Source of the DNA: a virus
DNA: 57,200 bases
Virus record (IMG/VR): IMGVR_UViG_3300046804_002082
Span: 1 to 57,200 of that record
Direction: 5' to 3' (one strand)
The notes below the pieces were generated by a model. That model did no database searches, was not told the DNA's origin, and was given only the letters and a program-made list of their open reading frames with translations. This document shows, one piece after another, positions 34,202 to 41,852 of the stretch. Both the position numbers and the translations under genes were made by a program. Positions within the stretch are counted from its first letter, which is position 1, and each line of letters begins with the position of its first letter.

Positions 34202-35626
34202 TTAGAAAGGCGCATCGTCCCTATCGTCAAACTGATGTGGAATGCTATTTATTTGTGAGTCTATGTAAATTATTTCGGGCTGTGTAAATCTGAATAATTC
34301 TTCCTTCGTATCGGCTACTCGGTTAGTTAATACATCGCAATGACGAACAATAGAACCCGTCATACCATTACGATTCTTTAAAATTACAAACTCCAATGTA
34401 GTATCTATTTCAGTAGGCTCTGGCGTTCCATTTGCTCGCGCCTCCGTCAATGCATAATAGTGTGGACGATACAATCCAATAACGATTGATGCATCTTGCT
34501 CAATATTACCCGACGAACGAATGTCAGATAGTTGTGGGCGCTTATCGTTTCTAGATTCCACCGTTCTACTTAACTGCGACAAGCAAAGGATAGGAATGTT
34601 TAGCTTTCGGGTCAATCTTTGAATCTTTGTTGACACACTAGATACCTGTGCGAAATCGCTTTGGTCTTTGATTTGGCTATCACGAATTAACTGCAAGTAG
34701 TCAATGATTACAATGTCAATCTTATGCTTGCGACACTGCGAAATTATAATGCTTGACAAGTAATTGATATCACGATTATCTGAATCATAAAAGAAAATCG
34801 GTAAGCGCTTCAAGTTGATAGCATCCGAATCTTTAATCTTGTCAATGTCTTCTTGCGATAAACGATATGCACCTAAATCTGCGTAAGTAAACTCTGATGC
34901 TTCTGACGATATGAAACGATTCATTAAGGATTCTTTCGGCATCTCTAATGATAATAGCAATACATTCTTGCCCGACATACCCGCTTTCTTGGCAAAGTCT
35001 AAACCGACAATAGTCTTTCCCGCTGATGGTCTAGCGGCTATAACAATCATCCCTGCTTGCCAACCTCCAACTGAATAGTTAAGCTGACGACTTCCCGTGT
35101 CAACGCCCGAAAACTTTGCCTTCCCCGCATTCTCTTCTAGCAATGTGATTGTGTCGTCAAATACATCTGCAATAGACACCACCTCGCTATTAACATCCAC
35201 ACCTCTATTAAGTGCGTCATTCTCTGCATCAATCGTAGCGCGAATAGTATTAACATCCTCTCCTTTTAATAACATAGAATGAATATTAGCAGACATCTCT
35301 GCTAGTGCGCGCTTTGCATACAATTCCTTTAACTCAATACATACTTCCGACAAGTCAATAATACGCTTGGGTCTCAACGAAAGAATTTCAGCCTCATTGA
35401 CCCCTTTTAATTTCTTTGACTTAACAAGTCGGAATATGTCTGTGCGACTAAATGTATTCTGCGTGTCAGATAATTCAACGCAAGCTGAATAAACTGCCTT
35501 GTTTATCGGGCTAGTAAATACATCTGCGCTCAACATTTTCTTTGCATCTTGGGTATAATGCGAATTTTCAATTAAGAAGCTTGTAAGGTCGGCTTCTAGC
35601 ATCGGGTCAATAAGTTCTAATTTCAT
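34202..35626 (-). CDS. dnaB: Replicative DnaB-type helicase
   Basis: 474 residues, full length for this family. The N-terminal ~110 residues are the helical DnaB-N domain. The RecA-like C-terminal domain has Walker A PSAGKT (Lys204), the LSLEMP motif, Walker B VIIDYLQLI (Asp309), LSQLSRTVE and the arginine-finger region KRPQLSDIRSSGNIEQDA. It unwinds DNA 5' to 3' at the fork. It ends in QFDDRDDAPF, an acidic tail resembling an SSB-type tip. Seven bases separate it from the DnaD-like gene, its presumed loader. No primase domain is present. Confidence 0.95.
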   Translation of the reverse strand: MKLELIDPMLEADLTSFLIENSHYTQDAKKMLSADVFTSPINKAVYSACVELSDTQNTFSRTDIFRLVKSKKLKGVNEAEILSLRPKRIIDLSEVCIELKELYAKRALAEMSANIHSMLLKGEDVNTIRATIDAENDALNRGVDVNSEVVSIADVFDDTITLLEENAGKAKFSGVDTGSRQLNYSVGGWQAGMIVIAARPSAGKTIVGLDFAKKAGMSGKNVLLLSLEMPKESLMNRFISSEASEFTYADLGAYRLSQEDIDKIKDSDAINLKRLPIFFYDSDNRDINYLSSIIISQCRKHKIDIVIIDYLQLIRDSQIKDQSDFAQVSSVSTKIQRLTRKLNIPILCLSQLSRTVESRNDKRPQLSDIRSSGNIEQDASIVIGLYRPHYYALTEARANGTPEPTEIDTTLEFVILKNRNGMTGSIVRHCDVLTNRVADTKEELFRFTQPEIIYIDSQINSIPHQFDDRDDAPF

Positions 35627-35632
35627 ATCGTT

Positions 35633-36328
35633 TTAGTAATTATCAGGTATTTGAATCGTAGTACGTGGCGCTTGTGGGTCGCTAGGTAAATGTGTAGGCG
35701 CTGAATATTTAGGAGCGAATAAACCTGCCCAATTATTAGCAATGGATGTGTCAATGATTTGTTCTAGTTGTGCATCTGAATAGCTAGACCAAGTCTTAAT
35801 CAAAGTCTCACGACCCATTGGTTTATATGTTTGGTTCTTTTCTTTCTTATACTTAAACCATTTTTCAAAAATCAAATCACGTGGACTTAACTCCTTTTCT
35901 TCTTTTACTTTAATTTCCTTTACTTTACTTTCTTTTTCTTTACTTTGTTCAACGGTCGTTGGACTCTCGCTTAGCTGTCGTTTAGCTGCTGACTTTAATC
36001 CAGCCTCTCTGCGTTGTTCTTTCATTCTAAAATATGGTTCTAGATAAACTAACATCTTAGGAGAAAAGAACTTCTCTTCTGCATCAAACTCAAACAATTC
36101 GTAGCCACAAATAGTAGCTTTAACCTTTGCCTCTGACACACCAAACTCTTCTGCAAGTAGGTCAATATCTTCAAGCGGATACATTAAATCTTGTTGCTCC
36201 CTTAATGTTTCTAGGAGCATAAAATAAATACCATACCCCTCTACTCCCAATTCCTTTCTTAGCCTACGAATCTTTCGGTCGTGGCGTGCATTACAAAAAT
36301 GCGGAAAATAATAAGCGTCCTTTTTCAT
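35633..36328 (-). CDS. DnaD-like replication initiator (Lin1244/DUF4373 type)
   Basis: 231 residues. The N-terminal ~100 residues (KDAYYFPHFCNARHDRKI, then LGVEGYGIYFMLLETLREQ) are the Lin1244/Lin1753-like winged-helix domain. After a Lys/Glu-rich linker (~120-145) comes a C-terminal part with FEKWFKYK, a YKPMGRE loop and WSSYSDAQLEQIID. Such proteins bind the origin and help to load the DnaB helicase encoded next. The linker DNA carries one copy of the CCAACGACCGTT sequence and the AAAGTAAAG tract that is found as iterons at 46999, so part of the origin may lie inside the gene or be copied from it. Confidence 0.85.
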   Translation of the reverse strand: MKKDAYYFPHFCNARHDRKIRRLRKELGVEGYGIYFMLLETLREQQDLMYPLEDIDLLAEEFGVSEAKVKATICGYELFEFDAEEKFFSPKMLVYLEPYFRMKEQRREAGLKSAAKRQLSESPTTVEQSKEKESKVKEIKVKEEKELSPRDLIFEKWFKYKKEKNQTYKPMGRETLIKTWSSYSDAQLEQIIDTSIANNWAGLFAPKYSAPTHLPSDPQAPRTTIQIPDNY

Positions 36329-36519
36329 ACTCTTGCTATCTCTTTGTCTAGTGATGAAATAATATCTGATAATCTGTCAACCTCATTCAAAATGATATCG
36401 AATGCGGGAATGTCGGGATTGTAATGTTTAAGCACTCTTTCGTAATCTGAAAGTTCTATTTCAGTGTGTACTTTTTTAACCCGCAAAATTGCTAGATAAG
36501 CTTTGTCTTCTAATGTCAT
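36325..36519 (-). CDS. 64-aa helical protein
   Basis: First gene after the promoter at 36578. It is a helical, charged protein (YERVLKHYNPDIPAFDIILNE) ending in a coiled coil. It overlaps the DnaD-like gene by four bases. No family recognised. Confidence 0.68.
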   Translation of the reverse strand: MTLEDKAYLAILRVKKVHTEIELSDYERVLKHYNPDIPAFDIILNEVDRLSDIISSLDKEIARV

Positions 36520-36536
36520 TTGATTGTTTGGTTAAG

Positions 36537-36576
36537 CCCAAGCCCCTCACTAAATGTTGCTAGTGAAAGACTTGGG
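36537..36576 (-). promoter_or_regulatory. 5' UTR stem-loop of the replication operon
   Basis: CCCAAG (36537-36542) pairs with CTTGGG (36571-36576), and inside it TCACTA (36547-36552) pairs with TAGTGA (36561-36566), with an internal loop between. It starts about two bases after the -7 box, so it would form the very 5' end of the mRNA. No T-run follows, so it is not a terminator. The AACCAAACAAT leader follows (36523-36533). Confidence 0.55.
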
Positions 36577-36577
36577 A

Positions 36578-36585
36578 CAAATATA
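36578..36585 (-). promoter_or_regulatory. Promoter -7 box TATATTTG, minus strand
   Basis: Plus-strand CAAATATA. It lies between the genes ending at 36597 and starting at 36519 and drives the DnaD-like and DnaB genes. Confidence 0.7.
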
Positions 36586-36596
36586 AGCAAATAAAT

Positions 36597-36899
36597 TTAT
36601 TTCGCAATAACGATACTATTTATATTCTGCGTTGGGATAGCTACCACTACGTGTCGTGTGTTATTCTCATAGCAAAACTCGCGTGGTCTACTTAAATCCT
36701 CGAACAATAAAGACTTCGCATCGGTAGTGCATCCAATGTATTTACCTAGCATAATCTCGTTATGCATAAATAATTTATATTCAACCATATACTTCACGTT
36801 TCGGTCATACTGACCTACGTTTGCCCATTTGTTGTCGGGAGCATATACATCTACTTGCTCTCCAAAACGTGTCAAATAAGTTTCCATTACTCTTCTCAT
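36597..36899 (-). CDS. Hypothetical protein
   Basis: 100 residues, mixed alpha/beta (YLTRFGEQVDVYAPDNKW, then GKYIGCTTDAKSLLF). Last gene before the replication promoter. No family recognised. Confidence 0.66.
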   Translation of the reverse strand: MRRVMETYLTRFGEQVDVYAPDNKWANVGQYDRNVKYMVEYKLFMHNEIMLGKYIGCTTDAKSLLFEDLSRPREFCYENNTRHVVVAIPTQNINSIVIAK

Positions 36900-37147
36900 A
36901 ATTCTTTTTCTTTTAAGTTAAAATTGTTTTTAAATCTTACGTTTTTAATACCAAGTCTGTCGTAGAAAATAGTATCTATCTCTTCGGAAAATATTTCATC
37001 TTCTGACACTTGGTTGGTTTGTACTCGTTGTAAAAAATTGTACTTATCGTACACTGGTTTTTCGACTTTCTTTGGATTAAATATTATCCAAGTTGCTAGA
37101 CCGCTTGCGCTTGTTAAGCTTATCAAAATGATTCTTTTTAATTTCAT
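36896..37147 (-). CDS. Small membrane-anchored protein
   Basis: 83 residues from the ATG at 37147. The N-terminus (MKLKRIILISLTSASGLATW) is a signal or membrane anchor, followed by a polar domain. It overlaps the next membrane gene by 71 bases in another frame. No family recognised. Confidence 0.6.
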   Translation of the reverse strand: MKLKRIILISLTSASGLATWIIFNPKKVEKPVYDKYNFLQRVQTNQVSEDEIFSEEIDTIFYDRLGIKNVRFKNNFNLKEKEL

Positions 37148-37325
37148 CCGCAATGTCGTTTTCTAGATTCGCCATCCCTATATAATGAGATGTTAAAATA
37201 AATATTAGAACAAGGATTATGACTGCTAGGAAACAATCCATTTGTGCCTCAAAAGATTTGGTCGTATATATCTTCACCATAAATAATAGCGTAGATAATC
37301 CCGATGTGTATTGTACTAGCTTCAT
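37077..37325 (-). CDS. Two-helix membrane protein
   Basis: 82 residues with a hydrophobic segment near the N-terminus and a strong one at ~33-52 (LAVIILVLIFILTSHYIGM), then a charged tail. Overlaps its neighbours by 71 and 4 bases. No family recognised. Confidence 0.62.
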   Translation of the reverse strand: MKLVQYTSGLSTLLFMVKIYTTKSFEAQMDCFLAVIILVLIFILTSHYIGMANLENDIADEIKKNHFDKLNKRKRSSNLDNI

Positions 37326-37570
37326 AATAGTTCTATTGTTTTTTTGATTTGATTAATGATTTTTTCGCAAAGCACCTCGTCATTAGGCTCTGTACAATCT
37401 ATTGTTAAGTCTGTTAATTGACTACGCAAATGATTTAGATTAATGATTGGCGTGTAGTATTTCTCTTGGTAGCATTGCCGACCTGCTCTATCGAACATTA
37501 CGATTCGTGTCCATAATTTGCCCGACGACACACCTAGTGTATCCCCGCTTGAAAAGTTATATAATAACAT
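37322..37570 (-). CDS. Hypothetical protein
   Basis: 82 residues, beta-rich start (LLYNFSSGDTLGVSSGKLW) and helical end. Leader contains TTAAACCAACCAAT, near the common leader. No family recognised. Confidence 0.64.
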   Translation of the reverse strand: MLLYNFSSGDTLGVSSGKLWTRIVMFDRAGRQCYQEKYYTPIINLNHLRSQLTDLTIDCTEPNDEVLCEKIINQIKKTIELL

Positions 37571-37580
37571 ATTGGTTGGT

Positions 37581-37679
37581 TTAATAAACGATTAAAAGAA
37601 AATATGCAATTGCAACTGCAATAACCATAAGGAGGGCTTCTAGACCCTCCCCGTATGTAGGTTTATTTTTAGAACTCAT
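37581..37679 (-). CDS. 32-aa membrane peptide
   Basis: ATG at 37679, overlapping the previous stop by 11 bases. Polar start then one hydrophobic helix (EALLMVIAVAIAYFLLIVY) to the end. Too short for a family assignment; single-pass membrane peptides of this size are common among early phage genes. Confidence 0.5.
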   Translation of the reverse strand: MSSKNKPTYGEGLEALLMVIAVAIAYFLLIVY

Positions 37680-37932
37680 TTTTATGCGTCAATTTAAAGG
37701 TTGTTGGATAAGGAGATTGTATAGTATAATCATTGTCGTCGTACACTCCTACGAATAATTCGTCTTCGTATGTAAGATGCAACACAAACCGCTTGCCTCC
37801 CATTTCAAATGACTGCCAAGCATCTCTTTCAAAATCCCAATCTAATACAATATCACAATCCACTTTGTTTACCCTTGCCCATACTAATATCTTCTGCGAA
37901 AAAGGATTGATTACTACATTAAATTTAGTCAT
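37669..37932 (-). CDS. Hypothetical protein
   Basis: 87 residues, beta-rich (KILVWARVNKVDCDIVLDWD). Overlaps the upstream gene by eight bases. No family recognised. Confidence 0.65.
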   Translation of the reverse strand: MTKFNVVINPFSQKILVWARVNKVDCDIVLDWDFERDAWQSFEMGGKRFVLHLTYEDELFVGVYDDNDYTIQSPYPTTFKLTHKNEF

Positions 37933-38314
37933 CTGATAATTTGATTTTAAGGGCTGATAATACGTCGTCTAATGATTCACTAGGCTCGTCTGATTCTGAT
38001 TCATCCTCATCGCTTAAAAGCGCCATAAGCAATAGTTTAGACACAAGTTCTTCCATAGATTTTGGATTACGCTCTCGTCTAGCCGAAGCATCAACTCCGT
38101 CACGTTGACTATCTCGTATCTCTCTCCAATAATCTGCACCTTCGGGCGTCTTGGCGAAAAGAAAACTGCTGGATACAAACGTATCAAAGTCGTCAAATTC
38201 CTCTTTCAAGAACTCTTTAAAGTCGTCATTCTCTAATCTGCAATTAACAAAGTTGCTGATGAATTGTGATTGCTCAACCTCGTTAAGCATATCAAAATAT
38301 ATTTGTCCCGTCAT
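37925..38314 (-). CDS. Hypothetical acidic protein
   Basis: 129 residues. N-terminal helices, a FLFAKTPEGADYWREI segment in the middle, and a very acidic C-terminus (LLSDEDESESDEPSESLDD). The acidic end could mimic DNA or recruit a partner, but there is no direct evidence. Confidence 0.68.
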   Translation of the reverse strand: MTGQIYFDMLNEVEQSQFISNFVNCRLENDDFKEFLKEEFDDFDTFVSSSFLFAKTPEGADYWREIRDSQRDGVDASARRERNPKSMEELVSKLLLMALLSDEDESESDEPSESLDDVLSALKIKLSDD

Positions 38315-38315
38315 A

Positions 38316-38543
38316 TTATTTATTAGTTCTTAATTGTTCGATTTGGTTTAAAAGTTTTTGTGAGTCAGCATTAGCCTTCTCTAATAGATTTTTATAAGCC
38401 TCGCTTAAACAATACAATTCAGATATCAACTCGTCTCTCAATTCCCACTCCTCCATTTCTGCATAGCATTCCATTTGCTCGTAGTCGATTGGGGATAAAG
38501 TACAATCCTTGATTGCATTTAAAATTTTTACTCGTGTACTCAT
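38316..38543 (-). CDS. Hypothetical protein, last gene with hairpin leader
   Basis: 75 residues, helical (IKDCTLSPIDYEQMECYAEM). Its start is seven bases downstream of hairpin element 1. No family recognised. Confidence 0.66.
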   Translation of the reverse strand: MSTRVKILNAIKDCTLSPIDYEQMECYAEMEEWELRDELISELYCLSEAYKNLLEKANADSQKLLNQIEQLRTNK

Positions 38544-38550
38544 TGTTTGA

Positions 38551-38575
38551 ACGATTGCCTATACATCGTGAGGTT
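38551..38575 (-). promoter_or_regulatory. Hairpin leader element 1 (ACGAT stem)
   Basis: RNA sense: AACCTC, then stem ACGAT, loop GTATAGGCA, stem ATCGT. Seven bases before the ATG at 38543. Confidence 0.85.
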
Positions 38576-38583
38576 CTAGGTTA

Positions 38584-38829
38584 TTAAATAGAATGTGATG
38601 CAAAAGCTAAGTGAGCCATATCTTCGTAGTCATATTTCTTGGGATAATGAATCCGTTGCAAGTTATATGGGGTAGCGTCAAGACCATACTCGCAAGTGTA
38701 ACCGACTGCTCTTAATTCGTCAATCAATTCATTGCACCGCTCGTAAGAATATACATCGTCGGCATACCGCTCAATGATTTCAGTCACGTTTGCGGGCAAT
38801 AGTTCGGGGTATTCAAATAAGTCTTTCAT
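38584..38829 (-). CDS. Hypothetical protein
   Basis: 81 residues, acidic, with many Tyr (IIERYADDVYSYERCNEL). Its start overlaps the upstream stop (ATGA). Its stop is eight bases before hairpin element 1. No family recognised. Confidence 0.66.
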   Translation of the reverse strand: MKDLFEYPELLPANVTEIIERYADDVYSYERCNELIDELRAVGYTCEYGLDATPYNLQRIHYPKKYDYEDMAHLAFASHSI

Positions 38830-38978
38830 TGTAATTGCATTAAAAGGATTTCGATATTATTAATAAGGTTTTCTTCTTCGGAAAAATCTTCCGCTACATA
38901 CTTTCTATCTTCTAAAAGAGTTCTCAACTCTTCTAGGTTCTCGCGAATTACATCGACGATTGCATCTTGTTTAGGCAT
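38826..38978 (-). CDS. 50-aa acidic helical peptide
   Basis: ATG at 38978 overlaps the end of the upstream gene by eight bases. The product is helical (IVDVIRENLEELRTLLEDRK) with repeated leucines. No family recognised; it completes a gap-free three-gene unit led by hairpin element 2. Confidence 0.58.
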   Translation of the reverse strand: MPKQDAIVDVIRENLEELRTLLEDRKYVAEDFSEEENLINNIEILLMQLQ

Positions 38979-39495
38979 CTTGTTGTTCTTTAATTAGTGC
39001 TTTTAGGAATGAGGAAACACTGCACGTAAAATGAGTCGATTCAATTAATGATTCGATTGAATCGTACGTAAATGAAGAATGCAGACCCATCTCATATTTA
39101 ATATTATGTTTGCATTCATAATTATATTCACCTACTCTCTTATTTGAATAATCTATAAATCCGTGCATCTTAATCATCTCTTCGCCTCTTATTCTATAAG
39201 ACAATGAATGACCATAATATCGTCCCGTCTCTTGCCACACGGGTTCTAATTCAAAACCTAACTCGTCGAAATAATCAGATAGCTTTTGCAAGTTACTTTC
39301 TATTTCTAGGCGTAACATTTTTACCCTAGCTTTTGCAACTTTATTCTGCTCATCACAAAAAGATTTGTCGGATTGCAACTCTTCTAGAATAGGTACTAGT
39401 GGGTTGCTTGATGATACCTTCGTAGTATTCATCTGCTTAAACTCTTCGATTAAAGAGTCAACAATTTTAGATTGGTTTGGGGTTAAATTTTTCAT
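38971..39495 (-). CDS. Hypothetical protein
   Basis: 174 residues. N-terminal long helix (NLTPNQSKIVDSLIEEFKQM), a coiled-coil centre (ARVKMLRLEIESNLQKLSDY) and a mixed C-terminal part with GRYYGHSLSYRI. Start is 12 bases behind hairpin element 2, and the bases between resemble the ACCAAACCAAA leader. No family recognised. Confidence 0.7.
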   Translation of the reverse strand: MKNLTPNQSKIVDSLIEEFKQMNTTKVSSSNPLVPILEELQSDKSFCDEQNKVAKARVKMLRLEIESNLQKLSDYFDELGFELEPVWQETGRYYGHSLSYRIRGEEMIKMHGFIDYSNKRVGEYNYECKHNIKYEMGLHSSFTYDSIESLIESTHFTCSVSSFLKALIKEQQDA

Positions 39496-39507
39496 TTGGT
39501 TTGGTTA

Positions 39508-39532
39508 ACGATTGCCTATACATCGTGAGGTT
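39508..39532 (-). promoter_or_regulatory. Hairpin leader element 2 (ACGAT stem)
   Basis: Identical core to element 1 (ACGAT, GTATAGGCA, ATCGT); 12 bases before the ATG at 39495. Confidence 0.85.
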
Positions 39533-39538
39533 ATTGGG

Positions 39539-39754
39539 TTAAACTTCTTCGCTATTTGTTAGAAACATAATTGATGTAAGCGTGGTATTATCATCTTCAT
39601 CGTATAGGTCTTCTTCTACCTCATACACAATCTCTTCATCTGAATCCCTATCGTATCTATAATAGATATGCACATTGCTTAAATCAAATTCCTTTTGAGT
39701 TTCCAGTAGGAATTCTAATAACTTTTTTGCAGTCAAAGGTTTTTTGTTTTTCAT
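39539..39754 (-). CDS. Hypothetical acidic protein
   Basis: 71 residues from the ATG at 39754 (MKNKKPLT); the in-frame ATG inside the hairpin is not used in other units, so the downstream start is taken. Acidic, with a YRYDRDSDEEIVYEVEEDL stretch. No family recognised. Confidence 0.66.
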   Translation of the reverse strand: MKNKKPLTAKKLLEFLLETQKEFDLSNVHIYYRYDRDSDEEIVYEVEEDLYDEDDNTTLTSIMFLTNSEEV

Positions 39755-39761
39755 AATACTG

Positions 39762-39787
39762 ACGATTGACCTATACATCGTGAGGTT
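39762..39787 (-). promoter_or_regulatory. Hairpin leader element 3 (ACGAT stem)
   Basis: Stem ACGAT/ATCGT, loop GTATAGGTCA; seven bases before the ATG at 39754. Confidence 0.85.
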
Positions 39788-39794
39788 AAAGTGA

Positions 39795-39992
39795 TTAAAT
39801 AGTAAATTGCATAAAGTAGTTTATCATACAATCGTAAAGGCTCTCATATCCGTCATTAGAAGGCGACGCCAAGAAATCCTCATACAATGTAATTATCTCG
39901 CCGAAAGCTAAATCATATTCTAGTTCGACATCAATACGCTCATAGGCATAAGCCAACTGCGTGAACAAAAAGAAATCATAATCGTATTTCAT
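39795..39992 (-). CDS. Hypothetical acidic protein
   Basis: 65 residues from the ATG at 39992. Aromatic and acidic (YDYDFFLFTQLAYAYERIDV). No family recognised. Confidence 0.64.
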   Translation of the reverse strand: MKYDYDFFLFTQLAYAYERIDVELEYDLAFGEIITLYEDFLASPSNDGYESLYDCMINYFMQFTI

Positions 39993-39999
39993 AATACTG

Positions 40000-40025
40000 A
40001 CGATTGTCCTATACATCGTGAGGTT
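40000..40025 (-). promoter_or_regulatory. Hairpin leader element 4 (ACGAT stem)
   Basis: Stem ACGAT/ATCGT, loop GTATAGGACA; seven bases before the ATG at 39992. Confidence 0.85.
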
Positions 40026-40031
40026 AAAGGT

Positions 40032-40181
40032 TTAATTAGTTAAATCGTAATAGCTGTCAGCATAAAAATTAGCTACGTTTATTAGCTTATCTACTAACTG
40101 CGGAACATCTAGTTCTTCTACTTTAATTGCATCGTCATCGTCTAAAAGATTTTTCAATGCTTCAATAAGTTGCTCTCTCAT
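40032..40181 (-). CDS. 49-aa acidic protein
   Basis: Starts at the ATG at 40181 (MREQLIEALKNLLDDDDA); the longer frame would run through the hairpin. No family recognised. Confidence 0.6.
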   Translation of the reverse strand: MREQLIEALKNLLDDDDAIKVEELDVPQLVDKLINVANFYADSYYDLTN

Positions 40182-40191
40182 TGTTTTATTA

Positions 40192-40217
40192 GCGATTGTC
40201 CTATACATCGTGAGGTT
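40192..40217 (-). promoter_or_regulatory. Hairpin leader element 5 (ACGAT stem, one mismatch)
   Basis: Stem ACGAT/ATCGC (outermost pair lost), loop GTATAGGACA; ten bases before the ATG at 40181. Preceded by its own TATATTTG box. Confidence 0.82.
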
Positions 40218-40229
40218 TTTAGTGATACC

Positions 40230-40237
40230 CAAATATA
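40230..40237 (-). promoter_or_regulatory. Promoter -7 box TATATTTG, minus strand
   Basis: Plus-strand CAAATATA in the gap before hairpin element 5. A transcript from here would start some 6-8 bases before the AACCT of the element, so the element would lie at the RNA 5' end. Confidence 0.6.
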
Positions 40238-40249
40238 GGGCGGTAAAAA

Positions 40250-40537
40250 TTATTCTGCTGAAATAGTAGACGAATCCGCTGATTGTGTAGACGAAATATC
40301 TTGGCTTGCTGAATTGTTGCTAGTGATATTATTTCGTCGTGCATAAGCCTTTGCCCAACCTAGTTGCGCTATTGTTAATTGCTCGTTAAACGTAGCGTAC
40401 TTTGCCATTTTGATAATCTTATTGTGTTCGGTATCGGCTTGGTACACATAGTTCTTTTGAGCGCATTCATAGACCGCTTTCATTAGGGCTTCGTTCTCTT
40501 TATAAATACGTGTTGATTCTTTATTAAATGTAGGCAT
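40250..40537 (-). CDS. Hypothetical protein with Ser-rich tail
   Basis: 95 residues. N-terminal helical domain (TRIYKENEALMKAVYECA, then IAQLGWAKAYARRNNI) and a Ser/Asn/Thr-rich C-terminal tail of ~25 residues. No family recognised. Led by hairpin element 6. Confidence 0.66.
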   Translation of the reverse strand: MPTFNKESTRIYKENEALMKAVYECAQKNYVYQADTEHNKIIKMAKYATFNEQLTIAQLGWAKAYARRNNITSNNSASQDISSTQSADSSTISAE

Positions 40538-40545
40538 ATTGTTAG

Positions 40546-40570
40546 GCGGTTTCCTTTACACCGCAAGGTT
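40546..40570 (-). promoter_or_regulatory. Hairpin leader element 6 (GCGGT stem)
   Basis: AACCTT, stem GCGGT/ACCGC, loop GTAAAGGAA; eight bases before the ATG at 40537. Confidence 0.83.
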
Positions 40571-40577
40571 AAGGTTA

Positions 40578-40781
40578 TTAGTCGTTGTTAATCTGATTTT
40601 GTAATTTTTCTATCCAATGATTGGGTAGTTCTACGCAACTGATTACTATCTCATTTGCATAGCAATCAGCAATAGCCTCATCTTTACTGCCAAATATAAT
40701 AATGTCTCCCATTCCGTCTTGCAATGGATTGTCGTTTGCTTTATCATAAACAACAAAGTCGTATTCAGATAATTTTTTCAT
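40578..40781 (-). CDS. Hypothetical protein
   Basis: 67 residues. The pattern YDFVVYDKANDNPLQDGMGD, then IIIFGSKDEAIADC looks like a small alpha/beta domain of the 'D-x-G...F-x-S-x-x-E-A' kind seen in many phage early genes. Function unknown. Confidence 0.66.
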   Translation of the reverse strand: MKKLSEYDFVVYDKANDNPLQDGMGDIIIFGSKDEAIADCYANEIVISCVELPNHWIEKLQNQINND

Positions 40782-40789
40782 AATCTTAT

Positions 40790-40814
40790 GCGGTTGCCTC
40801 TACACCGCAAGGTT
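40790..40814 (-). promoter_or_regulatory. Hairpin leader element 7 (GCGGT stem)
   Basis: Stem GCGGT/ACCGC, loop GTAGAGGCA; eight bases before the ATG at 40781. Confidence 0.84.
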
Positions 40815-40821
40815 AAAATGA

Positions 40822-41247
40822 TTAGTAATTGTAAAGGTCTTCCCACCCGTCTACTGCTTTCGGTACGCTAGGCATCTCTCTTCTGTCCTCGTCGTAGTTG
40901 ATTATTAACTGCACTACCTCTTGGGTATTTGTTAGTCCCAATTTGTAATACTTATGAAATTCGTCAGCATCCATATTAGCAAAGTCAGAATGAGCGAATG
41001 AATGCAAATGATAGTAGTTCCACGTGCCGTCACAATCTCCGTCACAACCCGTATGCAAGAAGCCGTAAGTTGTTGACCCGTCTCTTATTATCTTGACAAA
41101 GTAATGAATACCTTCGCCACCCGTAATAATCGTATCAGTGAACTGAATGAGTTCCCCCCTTAATGATACGGGAACAAACAAATCTCTTTGATAATCGTGA
41201 ATATTCCAATTAACAAATTCTCCTAATCTCATTGCAAGATTTTTCAT
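40822..41247 (-). CDS. Hypothetical protein
   Basis: 141 residues from the ATG at 41247. Contains FLHTGCDGDCDGTWNYYHLH, a His/Cys/Asp-rich stretch that might bind metal, between beta strands. No family recognised. Confidence 0.68.
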   Translation of the reverse strand: MKNLAMRLGEFVNWNIHDYQRDLFVPVSLRGELIQFTDTIITGGEGIHYFVKIIRDGSTTYGFLHTGCDGDCDGTWNYYHLHSFAHSDFANMDADEFHKYYKLGLTNTQEVVQLIINYDEDRREMPSVPKAVDGWEDLYNY

Positions 41248-41257
41248 AATAGTAATA

Positions 41258-41283
41258 GCGGTTGACCTATCCACCGCAAGGCT
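41258..41283 (-). promoter_or_regulatory. Hairpin leader element 8 (GCGGT stem)
   Basis: AGCCTT, stem GCGGT/ACCGC, loop GGATAGGTCA; ten bases before the ATG at 41247. Confidence 0.84.
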
Positions 41284-41298
41284 AAAATGATTAGTGTT

Positions 41299-41841
41299 TT
41301 ATTTTCTACTAGCAATTGTTCGCCAATATGAGTGACCTTTCTTTGTGTTCTCCCAACTAAACGCTCCCGCAACAAACGGGTAAAGACTATCCTCTTTATT
41401 GCGCTCAATATAGTCGTTTGTATAGCCAACCCTATCCGCATTTAATTCGTCAACGAACTCAACCCACTCGTCATAGCTTAACAATTCTAGCACATCCTTT
41501 TGCAAGCAAGCTACCTCAATAGGGTATTTGGCACGCTCTATTTGTACTATATCGTTGTCTAATGAGCCGACCTCATTTAAGAAAGTTGCCTCTATTTTGA
41601 AGCCCTCAAACGTACCCTTAATATCAAGGTATTTGTCAGTCTCGCAACCGCCGTCACGACTTGTAAGGGTTAACGTATCGCTCATTAATAGCTTAGTAAA
41701 CATATCAATTCCGTTACCCTTTTTTAGGTAGAAAAACAAGTCAAGTTCTCCGCTAGACTTGACACTCAAATTGATTACGCTAGCCTCGTTTGGCTTCATC
41801 AATTCCACAAACTTTGTAAGGTTTTTTGTTGCTTGCAACAT
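41299..41841 (-). CDS. Hypothetical protein
   Basis: 180 residues from the ATG at 41841 (MLQATKNL). The first half is beta-rich (SVINLSVKSSGELDLFFYLK); the second has helices and ends in AFSWENTKKGHSYWRTI, a motif in which FSW.....H..W resembles endings of other small genes of this region (for instance the PEGADYWREI of 37925). No family recognised. Confidence 0.7.
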   Translation of the reverse strand: MLQATKNLTKFVELMKPNEASVINLSVKSSGELDLFFYLKKGNGIDMFTKLLMSDTLTLTSRDGGCETDKYLDIKGTFEGFKIEATFLNEVGSLDNDIVQIERAKYPIEVACLQKDVLELLSYDEWVEFVDELNADRVGYTNDYIERNKEDSLYPFVAGAFSWENTKKGHSYWRTIASRK

Positions 41842-41852
41842 AAGATTAATAT

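Noticed and set aside
36537-36576. Terminator after the gene ending at 36597
   Set aside because: The stem is not followed by a T-run on either strand and lies downstream of the promoter box, so it is a 5' leader structure.
37624-37655. GGAGGG/CCCTCC hairpin as terminator
   Set aside because: It is inside the small membrane peptide gene at 37581-37679 and lacks a T-run.
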